From contig JAIGNY010004440.1 in assembly GCA_020152595.1 (NCBI GenBank), positions 182,001-246,000 of the forward strand: DNA of 64,000 nucleotides, given 5' to 3'. Each line of letters starts with the position of its first letter. The stretch's first letter is position 1. Source of the DNA: Chiridota heheva. Its lineage: Eukaryota > Echinodermata > Holothuroidea > Apodida > Chiridotidae. The position numbers were made by a program, and so were the translations under genes. Positions 58,001 through 62,129 of this stretch are shown piece after piece. The notes beneath the pieces were generated by a model that saw only the letters and a program-made list of their open reading frames with translations, searched no databases and was not told the origin of the DNA.

Positions 58001-59787
58001 CTCTTTACTGCTGCACATTCGCGGTGCATTTTACAAGTTAGATTACTCAGATTTCAGCGAAATCAAAGTGCATCATATCCCCATTCATTGGTGATTACTG
58101 CGCATTTGTGATTCGCACATTTAAAAAAGGATTATGCTAATCGGGTTTACAGTTTGTAAAAAGTCATCATTGATTGGAATTTTGTCAGCCGAATGTGTGT
58201 GATTTAAATCATAAATATTGATTTTCAACGGCAAGACATTAGGATGTATGAAAAAGGATTACTCGCAATGAAGTATTTAGTAAACGTTTACAAGATTTGC
58301 GAGCGTGTAGCGTGTACACGCTAAACGGTCACAGCTCTAATAAGAATCCTTATGTGTTTTCATCTACAGGTCCCCCAGGGTGACAGCAACCTGCAGGGCC
58401 ACACCACGTCATCTAAACCAGTGGACTATAAGGTAACAGTCCCCACACCCCTACTCTGGTGATGATTATCGTGATAGGAATCAAATTTGGATCAGGTGAC
58501 GAGCAACCTACCATCAGGTGATTTCATACTCCTGAGATAACGTGATTCAAAATCTATCTACCACAAAATTTGACTCAGCCAACTCACTGTTTGTTTACGT
58601 CATAAATTAAAAAATTAGAGGGCGCCCTTCCACAATTGATTTTTATCCAAAGAACATTGCTATGATGCCAAATACCTTTTGAAGAGTGTAATGGGGGTAG
58701 CGATGTAATGTCCTAAAGGCAGTATGACAAAATGCATTCTACATGTTTAGGGATCAGGGTTATGAATTCAAGCGCTAAGGAAATGTTAAAGAGACAGGAG
58801 GTCATAAATTAAAGGAAAGAGATATCTTCATAAGTTAAAAGAGTGGGGAAATTGGTTAAGGGGGTGACATTGGTTAAAGGGGTAGGTTTCGTAGGTTAAA
58901 ACAGTTGGGTTTCATAGGTTAAAGGGGTGGCATTTCATAGGTTAAGGGGGTAGTGTTTCATAGGTTAAAGGGGTAATGTCATTATTTCAAAAATGAATTA
59001 ACAACATTAAGTATTTTAATTATTTTTTAATAAATGTTTCGACTTTTTTTAATTGACAATGGCTGTCAATAACTATTGTTTTTATTTTGAAAGGACATTG
59101 AAGACCTTCCGATTAAACATGCCCATTTCATCACTTACCCCCTGCTCACATTAGAGTAATGCACTTGTCAGTTGTATGAATCACCCCTACTACCCCTGGC
59201 AATGCAGTCAAAGGTGAGTCATTGACATATGCGTCTCACATGTGCATCATTGTACCAAATTGACTCTGGAATTGGTCAATTTATTTGAGACCTATTGACT
59301 TTGTACAGAGGTGATTGATTTGGGGCTAGTCATTTCACAACAAATGTCAGTCACCCATGTGACGGAGGGGTGCGTCAATGTACATGTTTTGTCCACCCAC
59401 TTTGGTGAAAATTATTTTGTTTACTTTTGAACAAAAAATTGCAGGGTTATTTCAGGCCAATATTTTTGCAAAATCTATCACGGAAGTGGCACGCTCACGA
59501 AAATATGCCCACGCTGAATTGGTACAAGTAACTCACTTAACTTACTAAATTTATTGTACCATAGGCTTAACGTTAGGCCTACGCTGATTTGGTACACCTA
59601 CTGTAATGTTAGGCCTAACGTACACTCCACTCGCAAACATTTGGATGAGTAGGAAATCATATTTTCTGAAATACAAACCCAGAACATCTCCGAGTTCATA
59701 TCCTTCTTTATGGATAGGCCAAGCAGGGTGGCTAGAAGCTTCAGCGGGTACAGAAGCTGATGACGAAGTGCTCGGTAATTCGGCCAT
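12918..59787 (-). CDS. OXSR1: OSR1/SPAK (Fray family) Ste20-like kinase, N-terminal 330 residues in eight exons
   Basis: Known role of the family: OSR1/SPAK kinases are activated by WNK kinases and phosphorylate Na-K-Cl and K-Cl cotransporters to control ion and volume balance. Joining the eight exons (990 nt) gives an uninterrupted 330-residue N-terminus. Visible residues are the glycine loop GHGATALV (37-44), AIK lysine 59, helix-C Glu76, HRDVKAGN with catalytic Asp159, DFG Asp177, T-loop Thr198 in [13 protein letters not shown] at 207-209 and DIWSFG. All align with human OSR1 Lys46, Asp146, Asp164 and Thr185 at a constant offset of 13, so only the extreme N-terminus is longer. The substrate-docking CCT domain is missing and is presumably encoded left of the window. 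Invertebrates usually have one gene for the vertebrate OXSR1/STK39 pair, so the symbol denotes the family. Confidence 0.93.
13033..13148. other. intron 7, 3' portion next to exon 8
   Basis: Short intronic stretch between exon 8 and the TTAA-flanked element. On the minus strand it carries the polypyrimidine/AG acceptor for exon 8. Confidence 0.5.
13149..14183. mobile_element. non-autonomous piggyBac-like element with TTAA target duplication
   Basis: It starts TTAA+CCCTTACTCTACCA and ends TGGTAGAGTAAGAG+TTAA, so the terminal repeats match at 13 of 14 positions. TTAA duplication and CCYT-type ends are hallmarks of piggyBac transposons. The element is about 1.03 kb, has no transposase frame and lies inside intron 7. 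Its interior (13660-13735) is homologous to the central core of the element at 33265-34713, and next to that core (13735-13800) are a few copies of the phrase CCCACATGGCAT. Confidence 0.75.
14184..14639. other. intron 7, non-coding
   Basis: AT-rich intronic sequence. Nothing specific was recognised apart from A and T runs. Confidence 0.4.
14640..14990. repeat. pyrimidine-rich minisatellite, about 30-bp unit
   Basis: Units alternate between CCAAATTTCCTCATTTTT plus ACTGAGTTGAT and CCAAATTTCCTCATTTTC plus CCACTGATTTTAT. About 11 units are seen. The coding strand of the kinase gene reads the purine-rich complement. It has the same flavour as the GAAATTTCC repeats at 18290-18850 and 61380-61620. 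Confidence 0.75.
15093..15226 (-). CDS. OXSR1: kinase exon 7
   Basis: Acceptor TAACAG|GTTTTG, donor AAAAG|GTAAGT. Encodes residues 248-291 plus two bases of Arg294's preceding split codon position, reading [16 protein letters not shown], then a charged stretch ([14 protein letters not shown]), then [15 protein letters not shown]. These match the [16 protein letters not shown] and LCLQKDPEKRPTA blocks of human OSR1 almost word for word. The exon is 134 nt, entering in phase 0 and leaving with two bases of the Arg codon. Confidence 0.93.
15227..15565. other. intron 6, left part
   Basis: Non-coding, AT-rich. No feature was recognised besides the acceptor region for exon 7. Confidence 0.4.
15566..16100. 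mobile_element. foldback MITE, copy 3 (ends decayed)
   Basis: This is the same family as 5491-6027 and 6127-6673. Shared phrases are ACTTCAAAAGAAACAAAATAG, AATCTTATTCCGTTAAG, GATTCCTCAAAGTC, ACTTTCCATAGTAGACTTAC and CATATAAAATGGACATGCTTG. The left terminus is truncated or rearranged (CTTAAAAGATGG instead of TTAAAGGATTAG). The right terminus ends ACTAAACTAAG without a clear TTAA. It sits in intron 6. Confidence 0.65.
16101..16559. other. intron 6, middle
   Basis: Non-coding. An open frame of about 106 codons on the minus strand (16118-16438) has no recognised motif and no relation to the kinase. I do not call it a gene. Confidence 0.4.
16560..17106. repeat. dispersed repeat, copy 1 (about 540 bp)
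   Basis: It is a near-continuous match to 30120-30690 in the same orientation. Landmarks are GTCATCTGCTGTACAC, TTTCTCGATTTCCATCCGAT, GGCGTTAACGTTAAAGTTAC, TCTTCGTATACCC, AGGTTAGCATGTAGTATG, CGCTGCCCTGCAAAATGG and the right end GAGTCACGTGATGAAATCCC. No protein is encoded. It is probably a non-autonomous element. The copies differ by small indels. Confidence 0.8.
17445..17546 (-). CDS. OXSR1: kinase exon 6
   Basis: Acceptor TTTTTTGTAG|GTCAAA, donor ATGAAG|GTATGT. The 102 nt encode residues 214-247: [20 protein letters not shown] followed by [20 protein letters not shown] contains the conserved Asp of subdomain IX, and [16 protein letters not shown] is diagnostic of the OSR1/SPAK group. Phase 0 at both ends. 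Confidence 0.95.
17547..18289. repeat. intron 5, short direct duplication and non-coding DNA
   Basis: A stretch of about 45 bp is present twice, at about 17579-17620 and 17649-17690 (phrases GAATATTGCTTCTAAACTA and GGCTGTCAAGATA in both, with changes). The rest is AT-rich, with a TTATTATTATT run near 17767. Confidence 0.5.
18290..18850. repeat. degenerate GAAAATGAAGGAAATTTCC tandem repeat
   Basis: Irregular repetition of ATTCCTGAAAATGAAGG, AATTTCC and AAATTTCGTGAAAA over about 560 bp. The same family recurs at 61380-61620 and 62130-62230. The minus strand reads as apparent FRNFFS/FHFQEF peptides, which I treat as an artefact. Confidence 0.7.
18851..19704. other. intron 5, non-coding
   Basis: A G-rich patch (18900-18965) is followed by AT-rich DNA. 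No exon or RNA gene was recognised. Confidence 0.4.
19705..20975. repeat. minisatellite, 25-bp unit
   Basis: The unit is AATTACATGTAAATACGC followed by AAAGCAC. About 50 copies span 1.27 kb inside intron 5. Every full unit holds the palindrome ACATGT and the forkhead-type heptamer GTAAATA. Units with deletions cluster in the middle (20025-20420). A block at about 20731-20905 has ACATGGAAAT in place of ACATGTAAAT, showing local homogenisation. Confidence 0.95.
20976..21478. other. intron 5, left of exon 5
   Basis: Non-coding sequence between the 25-bp array and the donor of exon 5. Nothing further was recognised. Confidence 0.4.
21479..21644 (-). CDS. OXSR1: kinase exon 5 (catalytic loop, DFG, T-loop)
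   Basis: Acceptor TGAACACAG|GGATGTG, donor GAACAG|GTGTGT. The 166 nt encode residues 159-213 after completing Arg158. It carries HRDVKAGN Asp159, DFG Asp177, ATGGD, and [14 protein letters not shown] with Thr198, which aligns with the WNK-phosphorylated T-loop threonine of OSR1 (Thr185). All residues needed for catalysis are intact. Confidence 0.97.
21645..22029. other. intron 4, near exon 5
   Basis: Non-coding, carrying the acceptor side of exon 5 on the minus strand. No other feature was seen. Confidence 0.4.
22030..22920. repeat. minisatellite, 19-bp core (GTGTCCGATGTTACACTCT)
   Basis: The tightest part is 22235-22625. There the 19-bp unit alternates with shorter units lacking CT or TCT. 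Flanks (22030-22235 and 22625-22920) hold diverged units such as CAATCAGTCTGATG and TTTGTAACATTCACTGT. The three overlapping frames all give repetitive Cys/Leu/Val peptides, which are not genes. Confidence 0.9.
22921..23119. other. intron 4, non-coding
   Basis: No feature was recognised between the two repeat blocks. Confidence 0.4.
23120..23250. repeat. dispersed repeat (GGTCGCCGAC family), copy 1
   Basis: Shares AAGGCCTTAT, GCTGAC, GGTCGCC, AAACACCC and AAAC in order with 48668-48800. Both stretches are moderately diverged. No coding capacity was seen. Confidence 0.5.
23345..23520. repeat. diverged outlying units of the 19-bp minisatellite
   Basis: Phrases GATGTTACACTCACAGTGTC and GTCTGATGTTAC recur here, 430 bp from the main array, separated by unrelated sequence. 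This suggests an older, larger array interrupted by an insertion that includes 23120-23250. Confidence 0.6.
23590..23830. repeat. dispersed repeat (TTCGGTAGGCAAAT family) and poly-C tract
   Basis: TGATTTTCCCCGCACATTCGG followed by GGCAAAT and TTTTGTGACT is paralleled at 50395-50470 (CCCACCCGATTTCGGTAAG, TTTTGTGACTTTGC) and weakly at 60412-60445. A run of C follows at 23809-23823. Confidence 0.5.
24073..24214 (-). CDS. OXSR1: kinase exon 4
   Basis: Acceptor TCTTGGCAG|GTTCTG, donor CACAG|GTACAG. The 142 nt complete Gly111 and encode [13 protein letters not shown], then [18 protein letters not shown], then [15 protein letters not shown], ending two bases into Arg158. It matches [11 protein letters not shown] and LDESTIATILREVLEGLEYLH of human OSR1. 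Vertebrate LLSGGS is LLAAGS here. Confidence 0.96.
24215..25269. other. intron 3, right of exon 4
   Basis: Non-coding. A GTAA tetranucleotide run (GTAAGTAAGTAAGTAAG) lies near 25219-25235. Minus-strand open frames here show no kinase or other family motif. Confidence 0.4.
25270..25530 (+). mobile_element. tRNA-derived SINE
   Basis: The head reads like a decayed tRNA gene. A-box-like TGGCTCAGTTTG begins at 25285 and B-box-like GGTTCCAGGCTC at 25322, a normal spacing for an internal RNA polymerase III promoter. The body continues with an unrelated sequence to about 25530 (GATGAGAATGTTTAATGTC). The tRNA fold cannot be completed properly at the 3' half, so a functional tRNA is unlikely. Confidence 0.6.
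25741..25849 (-). CDS. OXSR1: kinase exon 3
   Basis: Acceptor TATTCAG|ACGGAG, donor GCAGCAG|GTAAAG. The 109 nt encode residues 75-110 plus one base. They read [18 protein letters not shown], then [18 protein letters not shown]. Glu76 is the helix-C glutamate that pairs with Lys59. Human OSR1 has CHHPNIVSYYTSF where this protein has [13 protein letters not shown]; the usual proline of the HPN motif is replaced. Confidence 0.95.
25893..26700. mobile_element. non-autonomous element (AGCACTCTGCAGAG family), forward copy
   Basis: The left end reads CTAGTATTAAAGCACTCTGC, then GAGCGCATACCTCCGCC. The right end read on the minus strand begins CCAGTATTAATTACCTCACC, so both ends share AGTATTAA. The interior holds a duplicated block of about 190 bp (26310-26490 and 26500-26690; shared AATCCAAATCCA and TTGATGACAAACAAAC). 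The stretch TCATTGTTTTCAGTGCAATTC through GATTCACATTCCAT is found reverse-complemented at 32641-33150. No coding capacity. Confidence 0.65.
26701..27202. other. intron 2, non-coding
   Basis: AT-rich DNA without a recognised exon or repeat. Confidence 0.4.
27203..27485. repeat. tandem duplication, unit about 144 bp
   Basis: The first copy begins GGTAATACACATCAAAATAT at 27203 and the second at 27347. Both continue through GGATGGAATTCAAGAATGC and AAATGGAAGAAATT with only scattered changes. The duplication is recent. Confidence 0.85.
27486..28406. other. intron 2, non-coding
   Basis: No exon was recognised. Open frames on the minus strand at 27939-28392 have no family resemblance that I can name. 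Confidence 0.4.
28407..29532. repeat. minisatellite, 48-bp and 43-bp units
   Basis: The long unit contains ATGATGGGACTTATCTGTGA, then CAGATCAAGTACTAGTTATG, then TTACTAAT (48 bp). The short form lacks five bases after ACTAGTT (43 bp). About 24 units are nearly identical. Each holds the perfect palindrome ATCTGTGACAGAT and, on the minus strand, AGATAA, a GATA-factor site. It lies 69 bp from exon 2, within intron 2. The repetitive open frames are artefacts of the 48-bp period. Confidence 0.95.
29601..29713 (-). CDS. OXSR1: kinase exon 2 (glycine loop, catalytic lysine)
   Basis: Acceptor ATTCTCAG|GTCATG, donor TTAACG|GTAAGT. The 113 nt complete Gly37 and read [37 protein letters not shown]. The loop corresponds to GSGATAVVQAA of OSR1, and AIKKINL holds ATP-binding Lys59. 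Only about 70 bp separate its donor from the end of the 48-bp array. Confidence 0.95.
29714..30119. other. intron 1, 3' end next to exon 2
   Basis: AT-rich intronic DNA with the acceptor of exon 2. At 30078-30105 there is a stretch with TGACGTCA and GGTCACATGAC that may be the left terminus of the dispersed repeat that follows. Confidence 0.4.
30120..30690. repeat. dispersed repeat, copy 2 (about 550 bp)
   Basis: Same family and orientation as 16560-17106, ending at the same GAGTCACGTGATGAAATCCC. Shared ends define the element boundary on the right. The left boundary is less certain. Confidence 0.8.
30691..31209. repeat. intron 1, small inverted repeat and non-coding DNA
   Basis: An imperfect hairpin is formed by GCAGATAATCAGTAGTTTTT near 30865 and AGTAGTTTTTTGTTAATACT plus GATTATCTGTAC near 30953-30985. 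Nothing else was recognised. Confidence 0.4.
31210..31605. repeat. minisatellite, 24-bp unit
   Basis: The unit is AACAAACAATACACAAGCGG followed by TGTT, about 16 copies, some shortened to 17 bp (lacking AACAAAC). The minus strand reads as an open Leu/Val/Cys-rich peptide of 91 codons. Because 24 is divisible by three, this is expected from the repeat and is not evidence for a gene. Confidence 0.93.
31606..32289. other. intron 1, non-coding
   Basis: No recognised feature. A weak inverted pair, TTCTTGATGACA (about 32088) and TCATCAAGAACTTTC (32170), is noted. Confidence 0.35.
32290..32640 (+). mobile_element. non-LTR retrotransposon 3' end (LINE remnant)
   Basis: The plus-strand frame at 32307 reads [28 protein letters not shown]. 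This matches the pattern APKLWNSLP..IR.S.SL..FK..L found at the C-terminus of many CR1/L2-like reverse transcriptases. It is followed near 32609 by GTAAGGCGCTATATAAAT and an ATTATTTATTAAT tail, typical of LINE 3' ends. Only the last part of the ORF remains. Confidence 0.55.
32641..33150. mobile_element. AGCACTCTGCAGAG-family element, inverted copy
   Basis: Reverse complement of the left half of 25893-26700. GCACTCTACAGAGTGCTAAA near 33115 corresponds to the terminal AGCACTCTGCAGAGCGC, and GAATGTGAATCT, TGAAAACAATGATGG and GTAGATTGTAT match on the minus strand. It contains the purine tract described next and abuts the LINE tail. Confidence 0.6.
32990..33076. repeat. pure purine tract (GGGGAAGGGGGA)n
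   Basis: Over about 80 bp the plus strand is almost only G and A, with many runs of four or five G. The tract is G-quadruplex-capable and has mirror symmetry suited to triplex (H-DNA) formation. It sits inside a transposon copy, so it is probably an expanded simple repeat. Confidence 0.8.
33265..34713. mobile_element. element with 21-bp perfect inverted ends and inverted minisatellite arms
   Basis: The 21 bases at 33265-33285 are exactly reverse-complementary to 34693-34713 (core CCAGTTCATGG / CCATGAACTGG). Inside, a degenerate array of about 25-bp units reads GGGACATAGAGATGGATGTC on the plus strand from 33330 to 34020. An array of the opposite orientation (CCCACATGGCATCCCTCCCT) runs from 34130 to 34570. 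The unique core between them (about 34025-34110) is homologous on the minus strand to 13660-13735 in the TTAA-flanked element, sharing TACCATCATGG, AAATTGACA and CAATTATAAAAA. The long open frames on both strands are repeat artefacts. Confidence 0.75.
34714..38229. other. intron 1, mixed non-coding DNA
   Basis: Contains a G-rich tract at 34821-34852, a tandem pair of AAAAGGGTTTTTTTTTCTTC near 34895-34930 and a (GAT)n microsatellite at 35612-35640. The rest is AT-rich DNA. No exon of the kinase or of another gene was recognised on either strand. Confidence 0.45.
38230..43225. repeat. 5-kb minisatellite array, 43-bp unit
   Basis: The unit is ATTACCATATGATTGGTTAC, AGATTTGGAGAGTCAGACTG, TGC (43 bp), in about 115 copies in one orientation within intron 1. 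Common variants are loss of AGAG (GGAGTCAG), loss of TGTGC (GACTGCATT), loss of TA (CCATGATTGG), GGTTG for GATTG, and GAAAAGTCAG. Each standard unit carries TAACCAATCA on the minus strand, close to the NF-Y consensus. Edge units (38225-38420 and 43120-43225) are more diverged. All overlapping 60- to 120-codon open frames come from the repeat. Confidence 0.97.
43226..45239. other. intron 1, non-coding, with a small tandem duplication
   Basis: At 43319-43400 a unit of about 46 bp containing GCTTGTGCATC, CCCCTGCAGTGGGTCTGGTC occurs twice. Between 44655 and 44705 ACAAAATGACAAAAAAT repeats three times. No exon was recognised. Confidence 0.5.
45240..46110 (+). pseudogene. broken jockey-like LINE reverse transcriptase
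   Basis: Three plus-strand fragments in different frames carry reverse transcriptase motifs in the correct order. [16 protein letters not shown] appears near 45715-45770, then a stop. [14 protein letters not shown] and [10 protein letters not shown] (motif A, with the first catalytic Asp) appear at 45860-45965. [15 protein letters not shown] appears near 46039-46083. At least one stop and two frameshifts separate them. Motif C (FADD) was not found. A short dispersed repeat at 45258-45340 precedes it. It is a dead retrotransposon in intron 1. Confidence 0.75.
46111..48667. other. intron 1, non-coding
   Basis: The first 500 bp may continue the degraded LINE. Open frames at 46130-46612 contain no motif that I can name. 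The remainder is AT-rich and featureless by eye. Confidence 0.4.
48668..48800. repeat. dispersed repeat (GGTCGCCGAC family), copy 2
   Basis: Related to 23120-23250: AAGGCCTTAT, GGTTGGTCGT, GCTGACCCGTCGCC, CAAACACCC. Same orientation. Confidence 0.5.
48801..49689. other. intron 1, non-coding
   Basis: A palindromic CTGTACATATATGTACAG lies near 48821-48838. Nothing else was recognised. Confidence 0.4.
49690..50345. repeat. tandem repeat, three units of about 180-210 bp
   Basis: Each unit carries CAGGG(G)AATGC, an AAAAG.TGTTTG phrase, a GGGGAGGG tract, AAATGTCA(A/G)TTT, GGGGATATCC or GGGGTTACCC, TTTAACAC/CCTCAACA, GGAATGCAAGAGGGGG and AACTCCACTTT. Copies run at about 49690-49890, 49891-50110 and 50111-50345 with many differences. 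Confidence 0.7.
50395..50470. repeat. dispersed repeat (TTCGGTA family), second copy
   Basis: CCCACCCGATTTCGGTAAG followed by TTTTGTGACTTTGC matches 23610-23660. Reported because three copies in one window suggest a family. Confidence 0.5.
50471..51799. other. intron 1, non-coding
   Basis: C-run near 50610, T-runs near 50740, otherwise AT-rich. No exon was recognised. Confidence 0.4.
51800..52440. repeat. minisatellite about 25-bp unit, interrupted
   Basis: The unit ATGATCTGATGTTCACATAT plus TCCAA repeats at 51795-51900 and again, more regularly, at 52150-52440. Between them lies the 51930-52130 copy of a 200-bp direct duplication. Confidence 0.8.
51945..52130. repeat. direct duplication, copy 1
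   Basis: Starts GGGGGTGATTTGAGATGGAA and ends ACAGTGATATGAACAATAC. A second copy with the same ends lies at 52713-52907. Shared interior: TAGATCAAACTATTCAC, CAACATCCAGTTGTCCAAAA, CTTCAGCTTAGCCAGTTT. Confidence 0.85.
52713..52907. repeat. direct duplication, copy 2
   Basis: Second copy of 51945-52130, about 93 percent alike by eye, differing in A-run and TAAA-run length. The copies bracket the minisatellite and 270 bp of other DNA. Confidence 0.85.
52908..53674. other. intron 1, non-coding
   Basis: No exon or repeat was recognised. Confidence 0.4.
53675..53900 (-). mobile_element. LINE 3' end remnant, minus strand
   Basis: On the minus strand [18 protein letters not shown] is followed by [11 protein letters not shown]. 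This fits the LW..LP..VR....L..FK..LKT.LF signature at the end of CR1/L2-type reverse transcriptases. Downstream on the same strand GGCGGATACCGGCGCTTTAT and an ATTATTATCATTA tail follow. The tail resembles that of the remnant at 32290-32640. Confidence 0.55.
53901..55727. other. intron 1, non-coding
   Basis: Contains one TAACGTTAGGCCTT word near 55666. No exon was recognised. Confidence 0.4.
55728..56296. mobile_element. TTAA-flanked foldback MITE (GGAATATTCCCATGG family)
   Basis: Left end TTAA+AGGAATATTCCCATGG, right end CCATGGGAATATTCCT then TTTAA. The arms mirror each other for about 110 bp (left AACTATGTTAATATATCATT, CTGTTTAGAAGTTACAA; right TTGTAACTTCTAAACAG, AAGATAGTAACATAGTT). It has no coding capacity. 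TTAA ends suggest mobilisation by a piggyBac-type transposase. The terminal sequence is unlike the AGGATTAG family at 5491-6673. Confidence 0.75.
56297..57287. other. intron 1, non-coding
   Basis: No exon was recognised. Pyrimidine-rich in its second half. Confidence 0.4.
57288..58347. mobile_element. non-autonomous hAT-like transposon with 8-bp target duplication
   Basis: ATAAGAAT occurs at 57288-57295 and again at 58340-58347, directly outside the ends TAGAGCTGTGAACG and CGGTCACAGCTCTA (13 of 14 inverted matches). An 8-bp target duplication and TAGRG-type ends are hallmarks of the hAT superfamily. The 1,044-bp element (57296-58339) also has the subterminal phrase GCGTGTAGCGTGTACACG near both ends (57351-57368 and 58303-58320) in the same orientation. 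No transposase (no RW or dimerisation motifs) is present. The element sits in intron 1. Confidence 0.85.
58348..58839. other. intron 1, non-coding
   Basis: No recognised feature. Confidence 0.4.
58840..58985. repeat. short tandem repeat, about 23-bp unit
   Basis: CATAGGTTAAAGGGGTAG-type units repeat about six times with variation. Confidence 0.8.
58986..59678. other. intron 1, 5' end next to exon 1
   Basis: Contains a duplication of about 70 bp period (CACGCTGAATTGGTAC at 59511, TACGCTGATTTGGTAC at 59580) and two AGGCCTAACGT/ACGTTAGGCCT words. The first intron bases on the minus strand are GTTTGT, a weak donor. Confidence 0.45.
59679..59787 (-). CDS. OXSR1: kinase exon 1 with start codon
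   Basis: The ATG at 59787 has A at -3 and G at +4, and an in-frame TAA lies 12 codons upstream, so this is the first possible Met of this frame. The 109 nt encode [19 protein letters not shown], then [17 protein letters not shown] and one base of Gly37. [15 protein letters not shown] matches LPWSINRDDYELQEVIG of OSR1. The Ser/Ala-rich first 20 residues are longer than in OSR1, more like SPAK. The donor is CTGG|GTTTGT. Confidence 0.9.
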
Positions 59788-61379
59788 CTTCAGCTTAAGG
59801 AAATAAGTTGAACTTGAAGTTTAAGAATGTCAAGCAAAATTCATCAAGGCTTCCTTGCATGCCTGACTGCACTGCATGCACTGTGTACTGCACGCTCAGA
59901 CGTTGCCGGTCTGTACTTTATTTGCAACATCATTAAACCGGTGCTGGTCAAGGGACTTTTGATAAACATGGACACATGTGGTTGATGCATGTGGTTCCTC
60001 GCGGAGTCCACTCTGATGAAAATACCAGGCAGTCGATAAAGAATAAATTCAAAGATGACGTGCTAGACTCGTAAAACACTGTTGGCTAAGTATACATTGA
60101 ATAAAACTGTACGGAGATCGGGGAAGCTCATCTGTTCATTGTTAGCTCAGTTTATTCTTTATTTCATTTACTCTGTGTACCGGGCTATTTTTCGTAGGAT
60201 TTTCATATTGTCCGTATCATAAAGGTTTGTTTTACTCATATACATTCCAATAATGTTCTTAAAGTAGAAACAATTAAAATATGTTCAGTAGTATCTTCCT
60301 GGTCACAAAATTCACAGTTTATATTACGGTAGCTGTTCTTGTAATTGGCTTTAGTCATATTCTGCCTTAATTTGATTATAGTTAGGGTCTCCATTGTTTT
60401 CACTTTTGACTTTTCCCCCCACTTTCGGTCGGCAAACCCCGCCCATGGATGAATGCATAAATTAGATTATCTAGCCTGCAAACGTTCAATATTTCTGATC
60501 AAAGCTATAGCTATAAAGTGACCCGGCACGTTAACCTTTACATTTTCCCAAATCATCATTTCACGGACAAAAAGCCCCAGAAAAAAACCTTGAGGCTGTT
60601 GCAACTTTAAAGGCCGTAATAACCTCTTCAGCCTTTTCTTTGTTGTTAATGAGCCCTATAAATGTTCACGTAACACAACCTCAAACCCATGGGATTACAA
60701 GTTGAAACAACTTTTCACGCCATCCCCCTCCCTCCCGATCTCTCTTTTGGTGTAGATCGGGCATAGACATAGGCATATAGGTTATACCAGAGATAAAGTA
60801 ACCTAAGTACGTAAGCAGCCGCATGAGCAGCGATCAAATTTATAAGACTGACACCGACAGAGAAAACATGCATACATTGAAATCATACTCTTTGCTTTCA
60901 TATTCATCAGTAGTCACGTGACCAGCAATACTGGTTTAATGATGTTACAAATAGACAGACCCTCTGCACTGCACATACCGCATGCACTGCGATATCGACT
61001 GGATTATAGACAGACCATTGAACTAAATATACTATATTAAAACAATAATGATTTTTATAATATAGAGTTTAGAAACCTAATTTTTGAACCCCTGCATGGG
61101 CCCATACAGCCATACCTCATAACAACAACATTTGAATATGGTTATATACCAGCAAAGTTACAGCCTCATTTCAAATTATTATCATATTTTAAATCAATGT
61201 TTTTCGGTTATAAAATGATGCAGTGCTGCATTTGATACTTCAATCAGACTTTAGGGCTAGATGCGTATGAACTGGTTTGGGCGGAGAGGGAACGGGGGAA
61301 ATCTTTCATTTTCCCGGTTAGATTTTTACTTGCGAGTAAGGAGGTAGAAGTGGGAAATGATTCATATAAAAATTTAAAA
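59788..61379. other. 5' flank of the kinase gene
   Basis: On the minus strand this should hold the 5' UTR and promoter. I see no clear TATA box or CpG island and could not place a transcription start. A fragment of the TTCGG dispersed repeat lies near 60412-60445. No second gene was recognised. Confidence 0.4.
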
Positions 61380-61620
61380 AAAATTACAATTGAAGGAAAA
61401 TTTGGTAAAATTATTGAAAATGTTGGTAAAACTTGACAATATTTCCCGAAAGCTTAAAGTACTTTTCCGCAAAGTGAAGAAAATTTTCCGAAAATGAAGG
61501 AAATATCCCGAAAACGAAGAAAATTTCCCGAAAACAAGAAAATTTCACGAAATTTGAACGAGATTTCAGGAAAATTAAACCAGCTTTTCCGAAAATTGAA
61601 CGAGATTTCTCGATTAGCAG
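61380..61620. repeat. GAAAATGAAGGAAATATCCCG degenerate tandem repeat
   Basis: Same family as 18290-18850: CCCGAAAACGAAGAAAATTTC, CCGAAAATTGAACGAGATTTC. Further units lie at 62130-62230. Minus-strand FRKS/FSENFL-type peptides are artefacts. Confidence 0.7.
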
Positions 61621-62129
61621 CAACGTTTGTTGGAAATTTTACCAGTGCAATTTTCCCACTTGTAACCAATAAATATTTGGGTTTTTTATATATTTATTGG
61701 TTGGACTCTAGAGAAGATTGTTTCCTCCTAACAATGTAATCCTGGCTACGCCATTGGGATTGAATATTACAAGCAGAGCTGCCGAGAGGATCGCGGGCCA
61801 GAGGAAAAACTGAAAAACTGGGCCCCAAATTGTACACCGTTTGGCCATCGTCAAGCATGTTTTCGCCATTCTTATTCCCCCCCCCCCCCCTCCCTCCCTG
61901 TGGGCAGAGCCAGGTAAAATGTCAGGGGCCAAACCGGGGGTCAGCCTAGGAAACGTGGGCGCACTGCCTCCAATCTCCCCCCCCCCCCCTTCCGCATCTA
62001 GAAAGAATTCAATCTTCCCTTGTGCATGCTTTCTTCCTGCATGAAGTAGAAGATCAATTATCAACATAACGTTAAAAACCTAATAAAATGATTGAAACTG
62101 TTTTCCACGGTTTCGCACTTATATTATAA
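61621..62129. other. intergenic, with two poly-C tracts
   Basis: Poly-C runs at 61878-61889 and 61979-61988 flank GC-richer sequence. The sequence near 61780-61830 (GCCGAGAGGATCGCGGGCC) resembles a dispersed repeat but is not paired clearly inside the window. Confidence 0.4.

Noticed and set aside
59788..60200. Promoter or TATA box for the kinase gene
   Set aside because: The start codon is well supported, but no core promoter motif could be placed with confidence by eye.
61708..62067. 119-codon minus-strand open frame with Gly-rich runs
   Set aside because: The glycine and proline runs come from poly-C tracts; the frame has no conserved motif.
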